From: CAVSQX01 sp963730225
GTDB taxonomy: Bacteria > Planctomycetota > Phycisphaerae > Tepidisphaerales > Tepidisphaeraceae
Length of the DNA stretch: 64,000 bases
NCBI GenBank assembly: GCA_963730225.1
Contig: CAVSQX010000001.1
Span: 682,001 to 746,000, forward strand
Direction of reading: 5' to 3'
The position numbers were made by a program, and so were the translations under genes. Positions 26,146 to 34,640 of this stretch are shown here, in pieces. Positions within the stretch are counted from its first letter, which is position 1. Every line of letters starts with the position of its first letter. The notes beneath the pieces were generated by a model. It was not told where the DNA came from and ran no database searches. It saw nothing but the letters and a program-made list of their open reading frames with translations.

Positions 26146-26400
26146 ATGAGCCTTCAAGACGATGACGAGGAGGAAGTCGAAGACTCGGAATTCCCCGATG
26201 ACACGGACGTGGACGATGATGACGCGGCCGATGCCAAATCGTGCCCGATCTGTGGCGAGTCGATTTTTGCGCTGGCGCAACGCTGTCCGCACTGCGGCAA
26301 CTTTATTTCGGCGGAACATGTCCGGAATCGCAGGCCACTGTGGATCGTGGCGGGTGTGGTTCTCTGCCTCGTCGTGGTGTTTTTCTACTGGCTGCGATGA
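26146..26400 (+). CDS. Small acidic zinc-ribbon membrane protein
   Basis: The 84-residue protein has three parts: a very acidic N-terminus (about residues 4-30, mainly Asp/Glu), a double-Cys zinc ribbon (CPICGESIFALAQRCPHCG), and a C-terminal membrane span (LWIVAGVVLCLVVVFFYWL). Proteins of this build are common in planctomycetes and have no assigned role. The zinc ribbon probably faces the cytoplasm. It stands alone, without close neighbours in the same direction. Confidence 0.75.
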   Translation: MSLQDDDEEEVEDSEFPDDTDVDDDDAADAKSCPICGESIFALAQRCPHCGNFISAEHVRNRRPLWIVAGVVLCLVVVFFYWLR

Positions 26401-26749
26401 GGGCATCTTGACCAGATCGACGGTTTGCGGAGCGTCGGCGCTGCGCTGCCATCGCCTCCCGAATTAAATAGAACCCCTGCGATAAGCCGCAAGCCAAAGT
26501 CCATATCGCGCATCCAGCGTCACAGATGTTCCGTTATCGACGAAAGGAATTGAAAATGTACTTGCAGAATTAGCGATAGTTGATATCGTCTTTTGCGCTA
26601 TTTAAATTGGACAAGCATTGAGTCGATGTCGAATCTAATACTGGCGTATTGGATTAACACGATGTCAATACCTGTAGATTAAATATCTATGATCTGCAAT
26701 TGTGGACGAATCACGGTAGAGTCATTCACGAGTCAAATCTGTATTTAAT
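26401..26749. other. AT-richer spacer, no gene seen
   Basis: The sequence between about 26560 and 26750 is clearly AT-richer than the surroundings and holds no frame with a recognisable domain. It precedes a PEP-CTERM remnant and may contain the upstream part of that lost gene. Confidence 0.5.
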
Positions 26750-26959
26750 GTGGCGAACTCGTCTTGTGAACGGCTGATGTCTACCAGTTCAGTAACAATT
26801 GCCGTTCAAGTGAATAATGAAGGAACTCTGACGTCCAACGCGTCAAATGGGTTGCAGATCATCGGCACGTTTCCCGCTGCCCTTGCTGAACCAGCATCGC
26901 TTTCGATAGTGGGCCTGCTCGGCTTTGGGTTGATGGCACGTAATCGACGCCGAGCGTGA
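26750..26959 (+). pseudogene. Remnant of a PEP-CTERM-type secreted protein
   Basis: Only 69 codons are open. The C-terminal 24 residues are a PEP-CTERM-like sorting tail: AEPASLSIVGLLGFGLMA followed by RNRRRA, that is, a proline/glutamate motif, a membrane span and an arginine cluster. A normal protein of this class would have a signal peptide and a large secreted domain before it; neither is present upstream. The stop overlaps the start of the sulfatase gene as TGATG. Confidence 0.6.
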
Positions 26960-28675
26960 TGCGGATTTCGAAGTTACATTTTCGTCCTGCCGCCCGCGCG
27001 ATCTTCATCATCAGCCCGTTGTTCACCCGTGCATCTCAGGCGGCGCCGGCTCCGCGCCCAACATTGTTATTATTCTCGCCGATGACATGGGCTTTTCCGA
27101 CTTGGGATGTTACGGCGGCGAGATTCATACGCCACACATCGACGCGATGGCGCAGCAAAGCCTTCGCTTTGCGCAGTTTTACAACATGGCCCGGTGCTGC
27201 CCGACGCGCGCTTCGCTGCTGACTGGGCTGTATCCGCACGAAGCGGGAATCGGGGCCATGAACCAAGCGTTGGACCATAAACCCGCCTACCAGGGCGAGC
27301 TCAACGACAAGTGCGTAACGATCGCCGAGGTTCTCCGCACGGCCGGTTACCACACCGCCATGGTGGGCAAATGGCATTTGTGTCATCTCACCATCGCGCA
27401 CGTGCCGCAGGCCCAGGCAAAAGCGATGCTCGATTTCCAACGGGACGGGCCCATCTCCGAATCCATGGCCAACTGGCCCTGCAATCGTGGTTTTGAAGAG
27501 CACTGGGGAACCATCCCCGGCGTGGAAAATTACTACGATCCGTACGGCCTGGTGCACAACGAAGAGATTATCCAGCCCGACACGCCCAACTTTTACTACA
27601 CCGATTTCATCACCGATCATGCCGTTCAGATGGTCGATGATTATTCATCGCAGCCGCAGCCCTTCTTTCTGTATGTAGCCTACACCGCGCCGCACTGGCC
27701 GCTTCAGGCGCGGCAGGAAGATATCGAACCACTACGCAACGACGTACAGTATTGGCTGGGACGCCATTCGCCAGGCACGGTTTCAACGGCAAATTGCCAT
27801 GGGCCTGGTGAACAAAGACCTGGGGTCTTTCACCGCGAGCTTTCAACCCCGCGCTCAACGACGGTGAAAGCCGAGTTGGGCCATGGGTCGATGCCCCGGC
27901 CAAAGCGTGGCAGGCGCGGCGAATGGCGGTTTACGCCGCGATGGTCGAAAACATGGACCGTGGCGTCGGCAAAATTCTCGACGAGATCGCCGCGCGCCGC
28001 ATCGATCAAAACACGCTGGTGATCTTCCTCTCCGATAACGGCGCCTGCCAGGAGCAGGTGCAACCCGGCTGGTACGACATCCCCAGCGCAATGCGCGACG
28101 GAACCGTCATCGCGGTGGGAAACAAGTCATCGCACATGCCCGGGCCGGAAGATGTTTTTCAGAGTTATGGCCCCGCCTGGGCCAACGCATCCAACACGCC
28201 GTTTCGCAAGTTCAAGCATTTCACCGAGGAGGGCGGCATCGCCACGCCGTTCATCGTTCGATGGCCGGGCTCCGTCAAGCAAACTGGCCAGATCGAAAAA
28301 GACCAGGTTGGAGATGTCATTGATTTCATGCCCACGATTCTCGATCTTGCCGGCGCGACTTATCCGACGACGTTCAAGAACAATTCCATCGTCCCGGAAG
28401 AGGGAATCGATCTGCTCCCGGTAATCGAAGGAGGGCCGACAATCGCGCGCGGGCCGCTCTGCTGGGAACACGAGGGAAATCGCGCGGTGAGAATCGGCAA
28501 CTGGAAGCTCGTCGCCCCGCACGGCGAGCCGTGGCAGCTCTTCGACATGATCAACGATCGCACCGAGCTTCACGATGTCTCCGCCCAGCACCCCCACGAA
28601 GTCGACGAACTCCATCGCGCTTACGATGCCTGGGTGAAACGCTGCGGCGTCGAAGAATGGCCGATCCCTGATTGA
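26959..28675 (+). pseudogene. Arylsulfatase (sulfatase family), three frameshifts
   Basis: The gene has the features of a secreted planctomycete arylsulfatase: an N-terminal signal-like stretch, the metal-binding NIVIILADDMGFSDLGCYGG, the formylglycine motif ARCCPTRASLLTG (the Cys of CPTR is oxidised to formylglycine), GKWHL, APHWPLQARQEDIEPLR, and LVIFLSDNGACQEQ. It would remove sulfate esters from glycans. Three frame changes break it. Near 27057 one C is missing (PRP then NIVIIL). Near 27740 there is one surplus base (LRN then TYSIGWDAIRQAR). Near 27831 there is a surplus G (VNKDLG then LSPRAFNPALNDGE). All catalytic motifs survive, so the breaks may be assembly errors; three in one gene could equally mean decay. 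Confidence 0.85.
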
Positions 28676-28708
28676 AGCTGAAAAAACACGCGCGGCCCAG
28701 CAATCGGG

Positions 28709-31300
28709 CTACTCAGACGCGGGAACCACGTTTGCCAACCCGATGTCGATATCCTGCCCGCCAATAGTCTGATGGCAGTGAGCGGCGATCGTCACCGTCG
28801 CCCCCGGCTTCAGAAACGCCTTGGCGTCGTCGCTGATCGGCAGCGGCAGATACGCGCCGTTGAACCCGCTTTCGCTGGTCGCCAGCACGCCATCGACATA
28901 AATCTCCACATCCTCATCGTGATAGACGATGAACTGCGCCAACTCGGGCTTGATATTTTCCGGAATGCGGAATTTCCTGCGGATCCAGATGTCGTCGGTA
29001 TCCCAGCGCGTGCCGATGACGGCGTTGGGCGTGCCCTGCGTGCCGAAGCCGCTGCGGCCGGACTTCCAGCCGTCGGCATTAAAATCGGGCTTGGTCCAGG
29101 CGTCGCCAACCGGCGCATCCGTGGTGTATTTCCAGATCGCCGGCGCCGTTCGGGCGTCGGGGATGATCTCAAAAATCCTCGGCGGCTTGGGAAGCGGCGC
29201 CCAATTGCCCACCTGCTGCTGATCGCCGTGCGACCACTTTTGCCACGTCGCTTGGTCGGAAAGGAGCTTGATGAACACGCCGCCGATCACCGGCCGCGCA
29301 TGGAACTCCAGCCCGCCGCTGCCGAGCTGGTCGGTTGTGTAGGCATCGACAAAAGGAACGCGCAGCGTTGTGCCGTTCAGATATTTCACAATCGGATCGA
29401 CCAGTGTTTGAAAGTCGGCCGGATCGCTCGCCAGCGTCGCGCTCCACAGCGACCAGTCGGTTTTCGTCAGCTTCGTGCGGCTGTCCAGCGGCAAACCGTA
29501 CGGCTGCAATTGCGTTTTGTAGAAGGCCACTTCCTTGGCGGCGACTTCCGGGGGAAAAATGTTCAAACCAAGAATCTTGTCCCAGACCAGATTGTATTTC
29601 TGGCTCCAGGTTCCCGGTTTGTCGAAGGCCAGCAGCGAGTGATCGCCGGCATCGGCAACTTGCACCCAGTGCCGGGCATCGGTGCGGGCCAGGTCCATGT
29701 AACGCGCCGCCTCGGCTTGGTCGCCGCGCAAACGACACATGTCCCCGTACGCCGCCAGCGCCAGAATCGCTTTGATCGACAAGTTTGCGTTGTGGGCCAG
29801 GTGGCCCATGAAGTCGTCCGTGCAAAGCTGATTTTCGGGATCAAGCCCGTACTTCTCCAGATAGCGCGCCCATTGGCTTAACTGCGGCCACCACGGATGC
29901 ACCCACTGGGCCGAGCCCTCTTGCTGCGCGATCGCGTCGCACAGGATGAGCATGTTCCCGCTCTCCTCGACGGGCATTCCTTCCCCGCCATCATCGCGGC
30001 CATTCACCACCGGATACGTCCCCAGATCGTGCGGCGCATTGGGAAATTTCCAGTGGGGGCTGGCGGAGTACATCAGGTTCGACACCAGCGACGCCTTGGC
30101 AAGATTCGGACTGAGCAGCACCCAAATCGGATCCATGGGGAAGATGACATCAACGGTGGCGATGTCGCCGTTGCTCGTATTCTCTTTGGTGAACAGCAGC
30201 GGCTGTTTATGTGCGTCGGCCACCAGACCGCACCCCGCCCATGCCTGCCGATACGCCAGCGCGACAATCTTTGCATAACTATCGCCGCCGAGGCGCTGCG
30301 CATCGGCCAGAAGTTCAGAATCGAAATTCGCGCACCGAGCGGCAAGCGAGGAGTAATCCGCCTCAGCCTTCTGAAACAGCGCCGCCGGCCCAGCCCCATC
30401 GCGACGCCAATACGGCGGCAGGGGGGTTCCAAAATATTTGATCGATTCAATTTCGTCATACGCAAGCATGACCTGACGCGTCGCCGGCTCGGATGACACC
30501 TGCCCCAGATCGAAGGCGAAAGCGCAAATGGGCTGATCGTTATCAACCGGACGCGGCTTGTCATCGTCATCTTCCTTGGGCAACTGCCCGGACTTTTCGA
30601 ACTCGTGCAAGAGAGCGCGCTTACTGCCAATGGCGGCGGTCGATTGATCGGTCCGGGCCCCGGTGTAGGCGTAACCCCAGTCGATGCGCGTGTCGTCGCC
30701 GGGGTTGCCCAGCCGCCGCTGTTGCTGGCTGCCGACTTTCAGCAGCGTCAGATCACCCGCCGACTGGCGGTCCCACGTCACGGCCTGACTGGTCGTATTC
30801 ACCGCAAGCTCCGAGCTTGTGCTGTACAGCAATTGCACGGCATGCGCCCGACCATCGGTCGAGCTCACCTGCCACGTGAGATACGTCAACGGTCGAGCCA
30901 TCACATCCAGATCGTGCGGCAGCAGCGGCGTGAGAAACGTCAGCGTCACATGCACGCCGGAACCTTCGAATTGATAAACCGTGCTGGTCGGCATCACGGA
31001 AAGCGAAACCTGGGGCAGAACGGGAGCATCCTGCGGATCGGCGCCCATGATGCGAAACGAATTGCCGTCGATGCGGATCACGCTCAGCAGCGATTGCTCG
31101 TGGCCGGTCCAGTGCGTGGTGTTGCGATCATTGAGATGGTCCGCCGCCGACCAGATGCTCAAATACGGATCGCTCGCCACCAGCGGCACCGCCGGCGGGC
31201 GGAATGCAACATCTTGCGCCATCGCAGTCCTGTTTGTGGCCGCCAGAACAAGCATGAAGACTCCTATGATGCCGGCAAGAAGTTTTTCAAATCGATTCAT
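28709..31300 (-). CDS. Secreted glutaminase-A-like protein (DUF5127/DUF4965/DUF1793) with C-terminal jelly roll
   Basis: The 863-residue protein begins with a signal peptide (IIGVFMLVLAATNRTAMAQ). Residues 30-250 match the N-terminal beta domain of glutaminase A (FRPPAVPLVASDPYLSIWSA, DRNTTHWTGHEQSL). The middle matches DUF4965 and the (alpha/alpha) DUF1793 domain (YRQAWAGCGLVAD, STVDVIFPMDPIW-like NGDIATVDVIFPMDPIWVLL, LCTDDFMGHLAHNANLSIKA). The last 130 residues form a beta-galactosidase-like jelly roll (DDIWIRRKFRIP, VYHDEDVEIYVDG). Fungal relatives were described as glutaminases, but bacterial members sit in glycan loci and may act on carbohydrates. It lies in a minus-strand group with the next three genes. 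Confidence 0.85.
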   Translation of the reverse strand: MNRFEKLLAGIIGVFMLVLAATNRTAMAQDVAFRPPAVPLVASDPYLSIWSAADHLNDRNTTHWTGHEQSLLSVIRIDGNSFRIMGADPQDAPVLPQVSLSVMPTSTVYQFEGSGVHVTLTFLTPLLPHDLDVMARPLTYLTWQVSSTDGRAHAVQLLYSTSSELAVNTTSQAVTWDRQSAGDLTLLKVGSQQQRRLGNPGDDTRIDWGYAYTGARTDQSTAAIGSKRALLHEFEKSGQLPKEDDDDKPRPVDNDQPICAFAFDLGQVSSEPATRQVMLAYDEIESIKYFGTPLPPYWRRDGAGPAALFQKAEADYSSLAARCANFDSELLADAQRLGGDSYAKIVALAYRQAWAGCGLVADAHKQPLLFTKENTSNGDIATVDVIFPMDPIWVLLSPNLAKASLVSNLMYSASPHWKFPNAPHDLGTYPVVNGRDDGGEGMPVEESGNMLILCDAIAQQEGSAQWVHPWWPQLSQWARYLEKYGLDPENQLCTDDFMGHLAHNANLSIKAILALAAYGDMCRLRGDQAEAARYMDLARTDARHWVQVADAGDHSLLAFDKPGTWSQKYNLVWDKILGLNIFPPEVAAKEVAFYKTQLQPYGLPLDSRTKLTKTDWSLWSATLASDPADFQTLVDPIVKYLNGTTLRVPFVDAYTTDQLGSGGLEFHARPVIGGVFIKLLSDQATWQKWSHGDQQQVGNWAPLPKPPRIFEIIPDARTAPAIWKYTTDAPVGDAWTKPDFNADGWKSGRSGFGTQGTPNAVIGTRWDTDDIWIRRKFRIPENIKPELAQFIVYHDEDVEIYVDGVLATSESGFNGAYLPLPISDDAKAFLKPGATVTIAAHCHQTIGGQDIDIGLANVVPASE

Positions 31301-31321
31301 AGTTGGTTGCGCACCAATTGC

Positions 31322-33487
31322 TCAAAATTCAATCACGACCGGCACCGACTCGACGGAATTGTCAAAGTGCAGCCGCAGCACGCCGTTCTCATAGGACCAT
31401 TCGCTTTCGGAGAGCGGCGCTTTCCCGACCGTCACCGATGTTGGCCGGCCCAAGCAGGCGACCTGCACTACACAGGGTGTGTCATCGATCCCGCGAATGG
31501 AAAACGAGAGAGTCGTCCCCGACTTCTGCTCACCGCTGACTCGGCCCGTAGCCGAAGCGACGCACGGCTCATCTTTGGCAAGTCGATCCAGGTCCACCAG
31601 AAGCTGCCGCTGATTCGGACCAATCACGACGTGATCGACAACCGGCAGCGATGGATCGAACAGCGGAATGAATCGTCCCCCGAGTTCGATCGGTTCACGG
31701 GCCGACGGCATCACGGCGGCAACGACGTACGGCCCGCGATGCAGCACCAATGCGGGCGACGGCTCCCAATCCATCCCCGCCGACTTCGCCGCGGTCGCGC
31801 AAAAGTCCCAGACTTTCTGCGCGCCGCCGTTCTGATGCGAAAGCGCTGCCGGTGATTGCGGATCGTACAGAACGATTCCCCGCCCCACGTGCTGCGGACC
31901 GTCGGCATTTGCCGCCACTTTCAGCCGCCGAAACAGATCGAGGCGCGGCGTCGCATCGTGAAAATCGCCGGTGTTCCACCATTCGCGCACCTGGTCGAAC
32001 GGATCCCGATCGTCGTCGACCACGATCAAAACACCGCCCGCCCGCACCCAATCCGCCAACGCCGCATGCAATTGCGGACTGGGCGGTTTCTGTCCATCGT
32101 AAGTCAGCAAAAGCATTTTGTACTGCGACAGGAATCCCGGCATGCCGGCATCTTCAAGCTGAACCGCTTCCACCGGCACGCCGCGATCGATCAACGGCAA
32201 TGCCAGTCCAAAAAACTGCCCCAACTGCGGATCGGAAGCATCCGGCCCGGCCCGCTGAAACATGAGCGTATCGGAAACCAGCACACCCACGCCGGGCGTT
32301 CCACGCCGATCCCAGTGAACTTCCGATGCCGGCTGCTTCATCTTCCCCAGCGCATGGATCACCGCCTGCAATTCGGTCTGATATTCCCTGCTGATGCCAA
32401 AGTGCATCGAATTGGGCCGATCGGTCACCGGGTAGTACCCGCGGAAAACTCGCTCCGGCCATGGCATCGTCTCAAACTTGTAAACTTCCGGCTGCAACAG
32501 CGAAGCCGTCAGCGTGCATTCCCAGTTGTAACGGTAGTCGGCCCAGGTGTGACGCGGATCATCTTCAACCGGATCGTTCAAGAACCACATGTCGCGGCCC
32601 GAAGCGCGCACCAGATTCTGCATCTGGCCGTATTCCAGAAAAGCCGTCTCGAAGGTTCGCTCCGCCTTGACGCCGTCCAGCACGTTTTCGCTTCGCGCGG
32701 TTCCTGTCCAAACCTGCGCGATGTAACCATCGCATCCCACGTCCAGCAAGGAGGATTCGGGGCTGACGATTCCCCAATTTGAATAATTGATCAGGCTATG
32801 CGTCGCTACATAGCACTTGATGTCTTTGCCGATGCTGTGGCCGTAGTCGCGCACAAACTTGAATACATCCGCCAGCGCCCGGCGATACAGATAGTATTTC
32901 AGCTTCGAGGCCCGATATTGCGCATCCGCCGAGCTCTGCGGGTCTTGCCATGGCTCGTGGTAATACTGCTGCCATTCGAGCTTGAAGTGCGGCTCATATC
33001 CGGCGGCGGTCCAGAATTCGGGCTCTTCCAGGTACAGCGCCTCCGCCCCGTCGTCGATCGCCTTCTTCGCCAGCGTGGAAAGATACGCGCCGTATGTCGG
33101 GCCCGGCGACATGTAATACACATCCTTGCCATGCCCGATCCGCCGCCCCTCGCGCGTCGTTTGCGCTTCGTCCTCGTGATTCTTTCCGTCAAATCGCCCA
33201 AACAGATAATCCTGATATTCTCCCCACGCCACGCCCGTCATCAGGTTGATGATGTACCCATGATCGCGCCAGCTTTTCATGCGGTCGGCGGTCGTCGGGG
33301 TAACGCCGTAAACCATCGCCACGTCGGCGTCGATGTTAAGCCGCGGATGCCAGTAGGCCGACGATTGAAACGAGAGGGTGGGCTCGGTCGTCGGCGCGGC
33401 CGTGTTGTCGGCGATCGCGCCCGATGCGCACAGAAGCACCGAAGCCAAAGCCATCGCGACCTCTCGACAAATCCTGTTCACCGACAC
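31322..33487 (-). CDS. Secreted protein of unknown function, possible glycoside hydrolase
   Basis: The 721-residue protein has a signal peptide (AMALASVLLCASGAIA). I do not recognise its family. Residues 40-400 look like an alternating alpha/beta barrel with W/Y-rich loops, and EALYLEEPEFW (about 149-159) has clustered acidic residues of the kind found at the active site of retaining glycosidases; MWFLNDPVEDDPRHTWADYR is another acidic, aromatic stretch. Residues 420-570 resemble a class-I-glutamine-amidotransferase-like domain (MLLLTYDGQKPPSPQLHAAL, DWVRAGGVLIVVDDD) like that of GH42-type enzymes. The last 150 residues are beta-rich. It lies 21 bases from the glutaminase-like gene, so the two are probably co-transcribed. 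Confidence 0.65.
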   Translation of the reverse strand: MSVNRICREVAMALASVLLCASGAIADNTAAPTTEPTLSFQSSAYWHPRLNIDADVAMVYGVTPTTADRMKSWRDHGYIINLMTGVAWGEYQDYLFGRFDGKNHEDEAQTTREGRRIGHGKDVYYMSPGPTYGAYLSTLAKKAIDDGAEALYLEEPEFWTAAGYEPHFKLEWQQYYHEPWQDPQSSADAQYRASKLKYYLYRRALADVFKFVRDYGHSIGKDIKCYVATHSLINYSNWGIVSPESSLLDVGCDGYIAQVWTGTARSENVLDGVKAERTFETAFLEYGQMQNLVRASGRDMWFLNDPVEDDPRHTWADYRYNWECTLTASLLQPEVYKFETMPWPERVFRGYYPVTDRPNSMHFGISREYQTELQAVIHALGKMKQPASEVHWDRRGTPGVGVLVSDTLMFQRAGPDASDPQLGQFFGLALPLIDRGVPVEAVQLEDAGMPGFLSQYKMLLLTYDGQKPPSPQLHAALADWVRAGGVLIVVDDDRDPFDQVREWWNTGDFHDATPRLDLFRRLKVAANADGPQHVGRGIVLYDPQSPAALSHQNGGAQKVWDFCATAAKSAGMDWEPSPALVLHRGPYVVAAVMPSAREPIELGGRFIPLFDPSLPVVDHVVIGPNQRQLLVDLDRLAKDEPCVASATGRVSGEQKSGTTLSFSIRGIDDTPCVVQVACLGRPTSVTVGKAPLSESEWSYENGVLRLHFDNSVESVPVVIEF

Positions 33488-33607
33488 GCCTCCGAATGCA
33501 TCTTTCGCCCAATATCTACGGTCTGGGTCGCCGATTTCCAGTTATATATATATGCAATTCATCAATGGGTGACAGGCCCGGAAGCCGTTGCGGCGCATGC
33601 CGCCGGA

Positions 33608-33644
33608 TAAAAAAAGAGTCGCGGACCCGACTAATGGTCCGCGA
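33608..33644 (-). terminator. Intrinsic terminator after the pseudopilin-like gene
   Basis: Read on the minus strand, GTCGCGGACC (33644-33635) pairs with GGTCCGCGAC (33626-33617) and is followed by a run of T (33614-33608). It lies 23 bases beyond the stop of the minus-strand gene at 33667. Confidence 0.93.
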
Positions 33645-33666
33645 CCCTGCGGAGGACCTGATGAAT

Positions 33667-34560
33667 CTACGGCTGATTATCGTTGTTCCACTGGGGTGAA
33701 TTCTGGTTCCACATCGGCGTCCCCTGTATGTAGTGAATGTTTGTGTTGTTCACATTGTACAGCTGCAACTCCTTAGGATAATGCAGCTCCACGTGAGCGT
33801 CCCCGTACAGGCAATTCGCGCCGCCACGATGCACGGTGCCCGGGGCTTCCAGTGGATTACGAGGATCGATGTTGAAATCAAATCCACTTGAAGTCTTCGG
33901 CGTTACATCAGAGATCATGATCATCCGCGACGGCTTGTACACATAGCTCATCTTCAGTTCGCTGCTTGGATAGGGAAGTCCTCCGGTCGCCGTGGTATTC
34001 CACAAATCACCGCCCAGGCCGCGCTGATGGCCGGCGGAATTGGAGACAGCGGGGCTGTCGGTCGTGCTTGTGTCGTAGGCGCCCCAGTCGTTGTAACCGT
34101 AAGAAAAGCGGCCAACGCTTTCTACCAGGAGCGGTTCCCCCTGGTTGTATCCGAAACCAGTGTCACTATTTGTGGCAACCACGCCAACCTGGAACACCTC
34201 GTTGTCAAACCAGAAAAATTGGTTGTAATCCTCGGCCGGGCAATAGAACGCCTTGTTACTGCCACCCATATACTTGCGAAGCCTGGTCGGCCAGACCGCA
34301 TAATCAATCCCGCCTGCATTGCTGTTGGGGCCGGATGTTTCGTACGTTGTATTCCAGCGGGCACCCGGATAGTACCCCGTATCCTGCGTATACATAATCA
34401 TCGCTATTCCCAGCTGGCGAAGATTCGATGCGCACGCCACCTGATTTGACTGGGCACGGGCACGATTCAGCGCCGGCAGCAGCATCGCAATCAGCAGCGC
34501 GATGATTCCAATCACCACCAGCAATTCGACGAGGGTAAACGCGCCATTTCTCTTGCTCAT
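33667..34560 (-). CDS. Secreted protein with type IV pilin-like N-terminus and H-x-DG type C-terminus
   Basis: The 297-residue protein starts with a prepilin cleavage/methylation signal (GAFTLVELLVVIGIIALLIA), followed by a helix (PALNRARAQSNQVACASNLRQL). The C-terminal part contains GTVHRGGANCLYGDAHVELH, the H-x9-D-G-like motif of the planctomycete pseudopilin-like family (DUF1559 and relatives). Such proteins are produced in very large paralogous sets in planctomycetes; they may be pseudopilins of a secretion system that helps to capture or export macromolecules. It lies between the secreted protein of unknown function and the large dockerin protein, all on the minus strand, suggesting one functional group. 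A terminator follows. Confidence 0.9.
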   Translation of the reverse strand: MSKRNGAFTLVELLVVIGIIALLIAMLLPALNRARAQSNQVACASNLRQLGIAMIMYTQDTGYYPGARWNTTYETSGPNSNAGGIDYAVWPTRLRKYMGGSNKAFYCPAEDYNQFFWFDNEVFQVGVVATNSDTGFGYNQGEPLLVESVGRFSYGYNDWGAYDTSTTDSPAVSNSAGHQRGLGGDLWNTTATGGLPYPSSELKMSYVYKPSRMIMISDVTPKTSSGFDFNIDPRNPLEAPGTVHRGGANCLYGDAHVELHYPKELQLYNVNNTNIHYIQGTPMWNQNSPQWNNDNQP

Positions 34561-34640
34561 AGATCACCTGCAAGTATCACTGCTCAAAGGCGCCCTCCGA
34601 TCCAGAAGCCTCGCCGCACCGGTATTGAAACAGTCTAGCC

